Part shown: in pieces, positions 56,960 through 64,000 of the stretch
Layout: every line of letters starts with the position of its first letter
How positions within the stretch are numbered: the first letter of the stretch is position 1
NCBI RefSeq assembly: GCF_902806985.1
Contig: NZ_CADCXY010000002.1
Coordinates: 372,001-436,000 of the forward strand
Reading direction: 5' to 3'
Origin: Pseudidiomarina piscicola
Lineage (GTDB): Bacteria > Pseudomonadota > Gammaproteobacteria > Enterobacterales > Alteromonadaceae
Length of the DNA: 64,000 nucleotides
Program-made: the position numbers and the translations under genes
The notes under the pieces: model-generated
Seen by the model: only the letters and a program-made list of their open reading frames with translations
The model's database searches: none
Told to the model about the DNA's origin: nothing

Positions 56960-58048
56960 ATGCTCAGTTGCATCAGCTCCTCAGGCGCTGCGGCAAAGAA
57001 CTACAGCTATTTTAATTACGACGCGCGGGGCAATATCACCCACAACAGCCATGTTGGCATGAGCTACAACCTGGCCAACCAGATGACCTCAGCGCTTGGC
57101 AATAGCTACATCTACGACGGCCACAACCGCCGCGTAAAGGTGGCGGGCAACGGTGACACCCGTTACTATCTTTACAGCCAGTCAGGGCAACTGCTGTTTA
57201 GTGAAGAAAATGGCGTTCAAACGAACTACATTTATCTTGGTGGCAAACTCATAGCCGAGGACAGTCAGGGCGTGACCACCTTTGTCCATTCGGATATGTT
57301 GGGCAGTCCGGTGGCAAGAACCAACGCCACAGGCACGGTGCAAAGTCGCCGGCATTACAAGCCTTTTGGCGACACTTACGAGACGCCAAGCTACGACATC
57401 GGGTACACCGGCCATAAGTATGATGATGACTTAGGGCTGAGTTATATGCAGGCACGATACTATGATCCAGTAATTGGTCGGTTCTATTCCAATGATCCTA
57501 AAGATACACTGTCGTTTATTTCTGAAGGAAAAATTCAAGGCTTTAACAGATACGCTTACGCAGCAAATAATCCTTATAAATATACTGATCCTGATGGAAA
57601 AGACTATGTGTCAGCATTTATATCAATTGACATACCTTTTGTCGGTGGTGTTGATGTCGGAGCTGTCCAATTTACTAAAGATGTGATGACTGGACGAGGT
57701 GAAACCGATATAGGTCTATTTGTCACGGTGAGTAAACCAACAGATGATGGATTAGGACTAGTTGATACTACAGGAATAGGTGGAGCCACTATTGGAGCTG
57801 GAAAGGGAAGTAATACTAGAAGCACTTTTGATGGTACTAACGCTAGTATAAAAGCAGGTGTAGGAGTCGCAACCATTGGTGCAGGTGGACTTCTTAATTC
57901 AAGCCAAGATAAAAGTCTAACGGCGGAAGTTGGCCCCTCTATCGGTTTAGAGGGATATCAAGAGCAGACTTTTTCCATAACAGCAGGTGATGTTATCGAT
58001 ACGGTGAAAGGATGGTTTTCAGAATCACCTAAAGAAGACGCTCAGTAA
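56960..58048 (+). CDS. Rhs core fragment with glycine-rich C-terminal tip
   Basis: The frame (open from 56936; an ATG at 56960) enters mid-core (YFNYDARGNITHNSHVGMSYNLANQMTSA) and runs through YD repeats to the core end (LGGKLIAEDSQGVTTFVHSDMLGSPVARTN, GYTGHKYDDDLGLSYMQARYYDPVIGRFYSNDP, NPYKYTDPDGKD). The ~145-residue tip is rich in Gly, Thr and Ser with alternating hydrophobic residues (VGGVDVGAVQF, GIGGATIGAGKG, AGVGVATIGAGG) and no recognised nuclease motif. The secretion and shell parts of the gene are missing upstream. Confidence 0.82.
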   Translation: MLSCISSSGAAAKNYSYFNYDARGNITHNSHVGMSYNLANQMTSALGNSYIYDGHNRRVKVAGNGDTRYYLYSQSGQLLFSEENGVQTNYIYLGGKLIAEDSQGVTTFVHSDMLGSPVARTNATGTVQSRRHYKPFGDTYETPSYDIGYTGHKYDDDLGLSYMQARYYDPVIGRFYSNDPKDTLSFISEGKIQGFNRYAYAANNPYKYTDPDGKDYVSAFISIDIPFVGGVDVGAVQFTKDVMTGRGETDIGLFVTVSKPTDDGLGLVDTTGIGGATIGAGKGSNTRSTFDGTNASIKAGVGVATIGAGGLLNSSQDKSLTAEVGPSIGLEGYQEQTFSITAGDVIDTVKGWFSESPKEDAQ

Positions 58049-58065
58049 TAATAAAGGCTAGCCAA

Positions 58066-58362
58066 ATGAATTTAATAATAAAGAAAAGATACTACCATTT
58101 AAAAAAAGCACTAACATACTTTTGGTTACCGATTATCGCTGTCTTGGCTGGATCAGTCTTTCCTCCATTAGCGATAATTGGGATGGTATTTGTAGCGTAT
58201 GGCTTTTTCAGGTACATAGCTTATGCACTCAGTCCTTGCCCTAAATGCGGCGGTCATTTTTTTGGTTTCCCTTCCATCATATCTGGGAGTTGTTATTCAA
58301 TGATAAATGATTCATGGAAGTGCAATTGCTGTGGTGAAAAACTTAATGAACAGAAAGAGTAA
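58066..58362 (+). CDS. Small membrane zinc-ribbon protein, candidate immunity protein
   Basis: The 98-residue protein has two hydrophobic helices (~residues 18-55: YFWLPIIAVLAGSVFPPLAIIGMVFVAYGFFRYIAYA) and then two knuckles, CPKCGGHFFGFP and CNCCGEKLNEQ, likely a single zinc ribbon in the cytoplasm. It starts 17 bases after the Rhs tip gene, in the immunity position. A membrane immunity protein would suit a tip that acts on the membrane (inference). The DNA here is visibly A/T-rich. Confidence 0.6.
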   Translation: MNLIIKKRYYHLKKALTYFWLPIIAVLAGSVFPPLAIIGMVFVAYGFFRYIAYALSPCPKCGGHFFGFPSIISGSCYSMINDSWKCNCCGEKLNEQKE

Positions 58363-58438
58363 ATGTATTTGAATCCCCCTCTGGCAGGATAGTTGTCACT
58401 ACTTAAAAATTAACCAGTTGGGGCGTTAAGGCTTAATA

Positions 58439-58939
58439 GTGCCACGCTATTCAGAAGAACGTAAGCAGTTGGTATTAAGTAAAATGATGCCGCCGTTGAA
58501 CATGACGATTGCAGAAATTGCACGAACGGAAGGCATTGGCGAACAAACCCTTTATAATTGGCGTAACAAAGCCAGAGAACAGGGGCGTCCAGTGCCAGGA
58601 AATAAATCAACACCCGATCAGTGGTCCGCTGAAGCCAAGCTCGCGACCGTGATCGAAACCGGCTCCATGAGTGAAGCTGAGCTCAGCGAATACTGCCGTG
58701 AGCGGGGACTCTATGTCGAGCAAGTCAAAGCCTGGAAGACTGACTCGCTAAAAGGCTTCGCCAGCTCACACGAGCAGGAGCTTGAAGCCAGGCGTCAGCG
58801 TAAAACTGACCGCAAAGAAATTAAACAGCTCAAGCGTGAGCTGCGTGAAAAAGAGAAAGCGTTAGCTGAAACTGCTGCTTTGTTGGTTTTGCGAAAAAAG
58901 CTGGATGCGCTTTGGGAGAACGACGACGAGGACGATTGA
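58439..58939 (+). CDS. IS3-type transposase OrfA
   Basis: The 166-residue protein has a helix-turn-helix (AEIARTEGIGEQTLYNWRNKAREQG, ~residues 24-48), then a charged coiled coil (RRQRKTDRKEIKQLKRELREKEKALAETAALLV). Near its 3' end the codons CGA AAA AAG form the slippery heptamer A-AAA-AAG (58894-58900), so part of the ribosomes should slip -1 into OrfB. Confidence 0.85.
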   Translation: MPRYSEERKQLVLSKMMPPLNMTIAEIARTEGIGEQTLYNWRNKAREQGRPVPGNKSTPDQWSAEAKLATVIETGSMSEAELSEYCRERGLYVEQVKAWKTDSLKGFASSHEQELEARRQRKTDRKEIKQLKRELREKEKALAETAALLVLRKKLDALWENDDEDD

Positions 58940-60000
58940 CCTCGGTCTCACAGCGCATTCAGTACGTGTCGTGGATACGTGAAGGGAATCAAGCCGGTGC
59001 TCGCTTGCGCCTTGCCTGCGATGAAGTTGGCATCAGCCTGCGCACGTATAAACGTTGGTACCGCGGCGGTAAAGTGACTGCCGATAAACGCCCGGAGGCG
59101 ATACGGCCAGAGCCGTTGAATAAACTCAGTGAGCACGAGCAGCAGGTCATTCTGGATGTGTGCAATGAAAGCCGCTTCGCCAGTTTGCCGCCGACGCAAA
59201 TCGTACCGGCGTTACTGGATGATGGTGTTTATTATGGCTCTGAGTCGACGTATTACCGGCTGTTAAAGCAACATGGGCAATTGCATCATCGTGGTCGCAG
59301 TATGGCACCCCGGGTAGCAAAAGCACCGCAAACATATGTCGCCATAGCGCCTCGTCAGGTGTTCTGCTGGGACATCACATATTTACCCAGCAATGTGCGT
59401 GGTCAGTTCTTTTACCTGTACATGCTTGAAGACTTATTCAGCCGCAAAATCGTCGGCTGGGAAGTCTATGCAGAAGAATCAGGTGAGCTGGCAGCCGAAC
59501 TGCTGCAACGCACACTGTTACGCGAACACTGCGCCCATAGTGGTCTGGTTCTACACTCGGACAACGGTGCGCCCATGAAAGCGCAAACGATGCGTGAGAA
59601 AGCGTATGAGCTTGGTGTGACCACCTCGTACAACAGACCGCGTTTGAGCAACGACAACCCGTTTGCGGAATCGCTGTTCAGGACCTGCAAATACCGCCCT
59701 GAGTGGCCATCAGCGGGCTTTAAAAGCCTCGATGAAGCAAGACAGTGGGTATTGAAGTTCACGCGCTGGTATAACTACGAGCACAAGCACAGCAAGCTGC
59801 GCTTCGTAACACCAGAGCAGCGCCACACAGGTCAGGACAAAGCGATACTCGCGCGACGCAAAGCTGTGATGGAGGCGGCGAAAGCTCAAAACTCAGTACG
59901 CTGGGGTAAGCGTCAGGTTCGCAACTGCATGCCAGTTGGACCGACCACCCTTAACCCGGCAAAAGAGCCGGTCAAACAGGAACAAAAGCAGGCCGCTTAA
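58912..60000 (+). CDS. IS3-type transposase OrfB (DDE integrase domain)
   Basis: OrfB is in the -1 frame relative to OrfA and the frame is open back through the slippery site. A leading HTH-like region is followed by the rve fold with the catalytic set Asp in FCWDITYLP, Asp in LHSDNGAPM and Glu in NPFAESLFRTCKYRPEWP. It is likely made as an OrfAB fusion by frameshift; the separate TTG start at 58912 is unlikely to matter. Ends 21 bases before the right terminal repeat. Confidence 0.9.
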   Translation: MGERRRGRLTSVSQRIQYVSWIREGNQAGARLRLACDEVGISLRTYKRWYRGGKVTADKRPEAIRPEPLNKLSEHEQQVILDVCNESRFASLPPTQIVPALLDDGVYYGSESTYYRLLKQHGQLHHRGRSMAPRVAKAPQTYVAIAPRQVFCWDITYLPSNVRGQFFYLYMLEDLFSRKIVGWEVYAEESGELAAELLQRTLLREHCAHSGLVLHSDNGAPMKAQTMREKAYELGVTTSYNRPRLSNDNPFAESLFRTCKYRPEWPSAGFKSLDEARQWVLKFTRWYNYEHKHSKLRFVTPEQRHTGQDKAILARRKAVMEAAKAQNSVRWGKRQVRNCMPVGPTTLNPAKEPVKQEQKQAA

Positions 60001-60021
60001 ACCGGCTGATGGTGACAACTA

Positions 60022-60268
60022 ACTTGAAAAACACCGACACCTAGGCATGTTTTTGCAGATGGCCTAGTGAATCAAACCGGATTTGTCGGAGGCTAATAAT
60101 CTTGAGAGAATTAGCCAACGAACAAAAGAATCACTGTACTCTTCCCGACTACGACAGTTGGCCTTTCCCTAGAGAAATAAAAGACAACTAGGATGGGGCG
60201 AGCCGTCCCTTGCGTTATAGTGTTGCCGAAGGCCTATCTAGTAAAAAGATGGTTGTTGCGGTTGGAAC
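60022..60268. other. Spacer after the IS, no gene seen
   Basis: No open frame with protein-like composition. A run of stops in all frames separates the IS from the broken gene that follows; it probably contains that gene's promoter. Confidence 0.5.
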
Positions 60269-60660
60269 ATGTGGAAGCTTGTTGAGATGAAAAACCCATT
60301 ATCGCCATTTGACACGTTTGTCGTGAGTGTGACCTTTTTTCTCGTTGCGTCGCACTTGCTTTTGAAATATGCGGATGGCGCGCGGTTTTGGCTGCAACAA
60401 GAACTTGCGCGCGGAGGTCGAGTTCATGTGTTCCCTTGGTTGTTTTTTATCCATTCAAAAATGGTGCCGCAGGGTTTGAGTTTTCGGCTGAAATGATGAA
60501 ACAAGGCTACCCTAGTGGAAATGTCTACTATTGTATTGGCGGTGAGCTGGCGATTGGCGCTGAAGCCATAGAAAAAGTTGAATTTAGTAATCGGCAGGTA
60601 ACGATGTTAACGTTCTCAACACCAAGTGGCGACTATATGGTTCTCGGCTTGCCCGCATGT
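60269..60660 (+). pseudogene. Broken small membrane-anchored protein gene, unknown family
   Basis: Two overlapping frames look like one gene split by a -1 frameshift. The first, from ATG 60269, gives a membrane anchor (FDTFVVSVTFFLVASHLLLKYADGARFWLQQELARG) and goes out of phase near the A5 run at 60457-60461. The second continues with convincing protein sequence (GFEFSAEMMKQGYPSGNVYYCIGGELAIGAEAIEKVEFSN, TFSTPSGDYMVLGL) until it runs into the hairpin and tRNA debris at 60663. Frameshift or sequencing error cannot be told apart here. The natural 3' end seems lost. Confidence 0.5.
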
Positions 60661-60662
60661 CC

Positions 60663-60684
60663 AAAACGGCGGTCCTGCCGTTTT
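60663..60684. other. Hairpin at the tRNA debris, terminator-like
   Basis: AAAACGGC and GCCGTTTT pair over eight bases around GGTCCT; A and T runs on both sides would work in both directions, for the broken gene or for hipA. Confidence 0.55.
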
Positions 60685-60685
60685 G

Positions 60686-60719
<34 letters not shown>

Positions 60720-60731
60720 ACCGGCATGTCA

Positions 60732-60760
60732 CTCCCGAGAGGATTCGAACCTCTCGGGAG
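60732..60760 (-). other. tRNA-minihelix-like hairpin downstream of hipA
   Basis: CTCCCGAGAGG and CCTCTCGGGAG form a perfect eleven-base stem with a seven-base loop; on the minus strand the loop is TTCGAAT, exactly the T-loop sequence of tRNAs, so the whole looks like an acceptor stem stacked on a T arm. It lies 17 bases beyond the hipA stop and could also serve as a terminator-like hairpin, though it lacks a T-run. Confidence 0.6.
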
Positions 60761-60777
60761 CTATCTCAGCAGAACAA

Positions 60778-62088
60778 CTACCGCGCAAGTCGCTGTACAT
60801 ATCTACGCATGCCATCGAAGATCGGATTAGCAATAAAACTGGGGAAGGTAGCGGGTAATTCATCGGCAACTTTTTGTATCACATCTTCCGTTCGCGCAGC
60901 CATTTCATCCAATATCCCATTCATGGAATCTTCACTGAAGCCGACTTCTTTCGCTGTCGCCAGAAAGTGCTCTCGACGAATCATACGACATTCGTACTTT
61001 CTTCCCCGACTACCTTTGAGAGACATGGCTAACTTGAGATCTTTTTCGTGTAAGCCCTTTTTACTAATGGCAGGAAAAGCCGACAAGATGTCATAGAGAG
61101 GTGTGAGGCGATACTGACTTCCTCGCACAATAAAAATTGAAAAGTTCTTCGCATGGCCGTCGGTAGCGCCCAACAACCAAAATAAAACCTGGGCGCGCAT
61201 AAACACATGGCGGTCTTCCATCGGATTGCCGGAGCCCAGCAGTTCTCTCATGATTGATGCGATTGTCGGGCCACCATCGGTTTCGTATTTTCTGGCTGGC
61301 GAGGTGCCTGTGACCTGGCAAAAATCTTCTTGCGGAAGACGCATAATCCATGAGCCATCTGCGCTGAGCTTGCGATCAAAGCGTTCCACGGCGAGCGCTT
61401 TCATATTGTCAGGGGCGATGATATCGCAATTTGCTGTGTCAAATCCGTAGGCTTTGGCGATTTTTAAGCACAAATATTCATTTTCAACGCTGTGCTTCAT
61501 GTCGATGACGCGGTCATGGGACTGAATTTCGCCAATAGGTAGCTTGATAATATAATTTGTTGGCGTTGCGTTATGCGGTAAATGCCATTGTCCGTTGTGA
61601 AACAATAAGGCTGTTTTTTCTTGTGCTCCGGCAATTGAGATACGAAAGTCGCGCTCGTCCTTCAACATGCCCAGCGGGGTTTTAGATTGATATCCCCTCA
61701 GGATTCTCCCAACTTGCTTTTCAGTGAGTGGGCTGGCTTCAATATGTTTAATATTGGGCAGTAGAGAGTGGTGGGGAACCAGCTGAATGGCACCAACACA
61801 GTCACGTCCGATTTGCGCTAAAATATCAAATGGTTCGGTCGAATTAGCCTGGAAACGCGCAACAATGCGTTCACGAATTTCACGAGAGTCAGGAATAAGA
61901 TTGTCAAAATAATTATAAACTTCTGGCCCCTCGTAAGGGGCGCTTTGAAGGGGTAATGACATGGAAATGCTGCGTCGTCCGGGTGATACCAACCAGTTTT
62001 TGTCATAGGTGAACTGGTTCGCCCCGCTGCGCGTTCGGGTATAGTCGCCAACCTTAATGCCGTTCATATAAACATCAAGCTTGTCCAT
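60778..62088 (-). CDS. hipA: HipA serine/threonine-protein kinase toxin
   Basis: The 436-residue protein matches full-length E. coli HipA (440). Marks are the phosphorylatable loop FRISIAGAQEKTALL with Ser151 (E. coli Ser150), NYIIKLPIGE with the ATP lysine, the catalytic LLGATDGHAKNFS with Asp310 (E. coli Asp309) and LYDILSAFPA with the metal-binding Asp. E. coli HipA phosphorylates glutamyl-tRNA synthetase and triggers persistence; the target here is unknown. It starts 3 bases after hipB on the minus strand. Confidence 0.95.
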   Translation of the reverse strand: MDKLDVYMNGIKVGDYTRTRSGANQFTYDKNWLVSPGRRSISMSLPLQSAPYEGPEVYNYFDNLIPDSREIRERIVARFQANSTEPFDILAQIGRDCVGAIQLVPHHSLLPNIKHIEASPLTEKQVGRILRGYQSKTPLGMLKDERDFRISIAGAQEKTALLFHNGQWHLPHNATPTNYIIKLPIGEIQSHDRVIDMKHSVENEYLCLKIAKAYGFDTANCDIIAPDNMKALAVERFDRKLSADGSWIMRLPQEDFCQVTGTSPARKYETDGGPTIASIMRELLGSGNPMEDRHVFMRAQVLFWLLGATDGHAKNFSIFIVRGSQYRLTPLYDILSAFPAISKKGLHEKDLKLAMSLKGSRGRKYECRMIRREHFLATAKEVGFSEDSMNGILDEMAARTEDVIQKVADELPATFPSFIANPIFDGMRRYVQRLAR

Positions 62089-62091
62089 GGG

Positions 62092-62346
62092 TTACCATCC
62101 TTCATTCCATTGGGAGGCGTTTTCGTTTTGTGCTTGGTTACGAGTCGTTATATCAATTTTTAGATTGAGAGCCGCCAGAATTTTGAAAACAGTTTCTAAC
62201 TTACACGTCTCAGGTCGATTTTCGAAGTTCGAAACAGTAGCAACACGGATGCCGACAAGCTCAGCAATATTTGCCTGAGTGAGACCTTGTTTATTTCGGT
62301 GGTCTTTTACTAAGGTACTCAGTTGCTCGGGTCGGGTGATATTCAT
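62092..62346 (-). CDS. hipB: HipB antitoxin, XRE-type repressor
   Basis: The 84-residue protein has a helix-turn-helix (GLTQANIAELVGIRVATVSNFENRPETCKLETVFKIL, ~residues 21-57) and a flexible tail that ends in Trp, as in E. coli HipB. It binds HipA and represses the operon. The start ATG has GGAGCAATC upstream. The four palindromes at 62395-62490 are the likely operators. Confidence 0.95.
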   Translation of the reverse strand: MNITRPEQLSTLVKDHRNKQGLTQANIAELVGIRVATVSNFENRPETCKLETVFKILAALNLKIDITTRNQAQNENASQWNEGW

Positions 62347-62394
62347 GATTTGATTGCTCCGAAATGTTTCGTTTCATAGCGAGTCGTATGAAGA

Positions 62395-62490
62395 TACGCT
62401 GTGGCGTAATATATTCGCAATATACGCTAGAGCGAAAAATCTGTCAATATACGCTTCGGCGCAAAATCGGTAACTTTACGCCAAGGCGTA
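62395..62490 (-). promoter_or_regulatory. hipBA promoter with four evenly spaced operators
   Basis: Four 14-base palindromes TACGC-N4-GCGNA lie at 62395-62408, 62423-62436, 62450-62463 and 62477-62490, at 28-, 27- and 27-base steps; the first and last are perfect. On the minus strand TTGACA (62442-62447) and TATATT (62419-62424) are 17 bases apart, a near-consensus sigma-70 promoter, with the second site between -35 and -10. Outside the palindromes, the rest of 62347-62661 holds only leader sequence for hipB and the next gene. Confidence 0.8.
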
Positions 62491-62661
62491 ATTTTCGTTT
62501 CATTAAGCTGTGATCATAAGGCGAGCGACAGCGAAGCGCGGCTTTTACGATAAAATATGTACATCTGACAACCCAACTGGGGCCGACGAAATGGTCATAA
62601 CTGGCCTATAATGTTTGCGCAGGTGGTGTAGTAAGAGTGCGAATTTTCAAAAGGCGGAAGT

Positions 62662-63399
62662 GTGCTTAAACCCAAGGTCGTGATTCCTCAGCAGTTCCTA
62701 CATGAGCATCCTATTGTTCATGGTGAAGAGTTTGGTGTGCTGTGCTGGAACACTCAGAAACTGACCGAAACACCCGAGTTTCAGCACGCTTTAGCTCGCG
62801 TTTTAGCCGACTTTCCTTGCTTATTTTTATTGCTCCAAGAGGTGAAGCTGAGTGCGAAAGATAATTGGCTACTCCGTCATTGGTCTTATGCTGTTGCTCC
62901 GAATATGCAAACACGTCGCTCTACTTATGGCGTACTTACCGCAAGCCAGTATTCTTTTACAGAAGCTCAAGCTCGACTGAGCAGAAAGCGCGAAGGCATG
63001 TTCGCCACACATAAAAGTTATATGCTCTCGTATCACTCACTCGCAGAAGGCGGCTCATTGTTAGTCGTCAATGTCCACGCGATCAACTTTGTTCGCACGC
63101 ATCAGTTTTCGCAAGAAATAGAGCTCATCAAAGAAGAGATCTTAGGCCACAAAGGGCCGCTCATTGTGGCTGGTGATTTTAACGTGTGGAGCCGCCAACG
63201 CCGTTTGCGCTTGCTGCAATTCTGTCGCAGCGTGGGGCTTCGGCAAGCGATTATGGTTGACCCACATCATATTAAGACCTACCGCCAACACCCGCTGGAC
63301 TTCATCTTTTACCGCGACCTTTCACTTCAGAAGGCGTCAGCGATTGATACAAGTACGGTGTCCGACCATAACCCCCTTTATGCGCGCTTTAAGCTATAG
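62662..63399 (+). CDS. Endonuclease/exonuclease/phosphatase family protein (YafD-like)
   Basis: The 245-residue protein has the EEP fold: LCWNTQKLT, LLLQEVKL, VVNVHAINFVR, VAGDFNVWSRQR and STVSDHNPLYARF, the metal and catalytic residues of the DNase I-like family. This pattern is closest to YafD. Start is a GTG with AAGGCGGAAG upstream. It lies outside the hipBA unit and marks the return to ordinary sequence. Confidence 0.88.
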   Translation: MLKPKVVIPQQFLHEHPIVHGEEFGVLCWNTQKLTETPEFQHALARVLADFPCLFLLLQEVKLSAKDNWLLRHWSYAVAPNMQTRRSTYGVLTASQYSFTEAQARLSRKREGMFATHKSYMLSYHSLAEGGSLLVVNVHAINFVRTHQFSQEIELIKEEILGHKGPLIVAGDFNVWSRQRRLRLLQFCRSVGLRQAIMVDPHHIKTYRQHPLDFIFYRDLSLQKASAIDTSTVSDHNPLYARFKL

Positions 63400-63505
63400 C
63401 GGTATAAGGTTCAATCATGCCCACGTCAAATTACGTGGCGGTGTCGCTATGGGCGAAACATTGTCACGAAGCGCTTGCGGGTGGCGGAAAAAACAGCTAA
63501 ATTAA

Positions 63506-63525
63506 TACTGTATAAATGTACAGTA
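63506..63525 (+). promoter_or_regulatory. LexA (SOS) box upstream of imuA
   Basis: TACTGTATAAATGTACAGTA has the CTGT-N8-ACAG core and matches the E. coli consensus TACTGTATATATATACAGTA at 18 of 20 positions. It lies 14 bases before the imuA start and should repress the gene until DNA damage. Confidence 0.92.
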
Positions 63526-63539
63526 TTAGCGAGGTTGTT

Positions 63540-64000
63540 ATGGCACATCCCTTACAAGAGCTGGTGCACAAAGGATGGGTCTGGCAAGGCCGCGAGGCCG
63601 CTGAACAGATAGCACCAGAGCAGTTGCAAGATACCGGTTGGTCCGACTTAAACCGTCGTTTGGGCGGCGGTTGGCAGCGTGGTGCGCTGCATGAAATACA
63701 GGTTCGACAAAACTTTCAGGGTGAGTTGGCGTTGTTGTTGCCGACACTGCGAGCACAAGAAAAGCCGTGTTTGTGGGTGAACCCGCCCGCGCAGCCGTAT
63801 TGGCCTGGATTGGCTTATCAACAATTGCAGCAGGCGCCCATTTGGTTGCACGAACGCGACACAAAACAAGCCTTATGGGCATTTGAGCAAGCTCTGCAAA
63901 GTGAGGCCTTAGGTGCAGTGGTTGCCTGGTTTGCTGAGCTGGACAGTCATGCCGTACGGCGATTGCAGCAAGTGGCAGCGAAGCATGAGCAGCTCGCCTT
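63540..64000 (+). CDS. imuA: ImuA, SOS-induced translesion synthesis accessory protein (5' part)
   Basis: The frame runs from ATG 63540 (with GAGG upstream) to the window's end without a stop; about 153 residues are seen. It contains LNRRLGGGWQRGALHEIQ and the RecA/SulA-like features of ImuA, which works with ImuB and DnaE2 in damage-induced mutagenesis. The LexA box directly upstream supports this. imuB and dnaE2 would be expected beyond the window. Confidence 0.85.
   Translation, partial: MAHPLQELVHKGWVWQGREAAEQIAPEQLQDTGWSDLNRRLGGGWQRGALHEIQVRQNFQGELALLLPTLRAQEKPCLWVNPPAQPYWPGLAYQQLQQAPIWLHERDTKQALWAFEQALQSEALGAVVAWFAELDSHAVRRLQQVAAKHEQLA

Larger units (their letters stand above)
58390..60021. 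mobile_element. Complete IS3-family-type insertion sequence
   Basis: Ten-base perfect terminal inverted repeats TAGTTGTCAC (58390-58399) and GTGACAACTA (60012-60021) bracket two overlapping transposase frames. No target-site duplication is evident (flanks CAGGA and ACTTG), so the exact ends may be a few bases off. It lies between the second immunity gene and the broken gene at 60.3 kb. Confidence 0.85.

Overview
The window looks like about 64 kb of chromosome from a marine gammaproteobacterium. The order mnmG-rsmG-parA-parB-atpIBEFHAGDC-glmU-glmS is the classic origin-proximal arrangement of the class. Moderate GC, several TonB receptors, YghU, CcoG and the srkA-dsbA-yihG cluster suggest Alteromonadales; Idiomarinaceae is my best guess, from recognition only and not from a search. 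oriC would lie upstream of mnmG, outside the window.

Layout. 1-10 kb: the 3' end of mnmG, rsmG, the chromosome-partition pair parA/parB, and the complete F1Fo ATP synthase operon ending in a strong terminator. 10-11.4 kb: a scar between atpC and glmU made of an Rhs (YD-repeat) remnant cut by an IS3-like left end and bracketed by a ~115-bp inverted repeat. 11.4-16.2 kb: glmU-glmS (UDP-GlcNAc synthesis), then four small proteins (two membrane, one zinc-ribbon, one DUF3015-like). 16.2-33.5 kb: accessory metabolism and envelope genes: a DUF4105 protein, a CDF-type transporter, a uracil-DNA glycosylase family protein, a membrane-anchored flavin disulfide reductase fusion, a TonB receptor with a divergent AraC regulator, a CMD/DoxX pair, a methyltransferase, an EAL phosphodiesterase, YghU, a BON lipoprotein, YccF, a saccharopine-dehydrogenase-like oxidoreductase, PldA, PhnA and ChaC. 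33.5-45.5 kb: a periplasmic-sensor GGDEF/EAL protein, a PH-domain pair, a DJ-1/PfpI protein, a DUF4168 protein, a two-component system of NtrB/NtrC type, and a sugar dehydrogenase plus TonB receptor pair. 45.6-54 kb: oxyR divergent from ahpC-ahpD, YjbQ, an M20 amidohydrolase, ccoG-srkA-dsbA and convergent yihG.

54.0-62.5 kb is an accessory island: a truncated tyrosine recombinase, a DUF4258/HTH toxin-antitoxin pair with a palindromic operator, an orphan Rhs C-terminal tip with a candidate immunity gene, an N-truncated Rhs core with a second tip and a small membrane/zinc-ribbon candidate immunity protein, a complete IS3-type element with an A6G frameshift site, a broken gene, tRNA-like debris including half of a tRNA-Arg(CCG), and a hipBA module whose promoter is covered by four evenly spaced palindromes. 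62.6-64 kb returns to ordinary sequence: an endonuclease/exonuclease/phosphatase family protein and the start of imuA behind a near-perfect LexA box.

The most interesting material is the polymorphic-toxin and toxin-antitoxin island (54-62.5 kb), especially the two Rhs tips with unrecognised toxin and immunity sequences, the hipBA operator array and the tRNA fragments next to hipA. No CRISPR array, rRNA or intact tRNA was seen.
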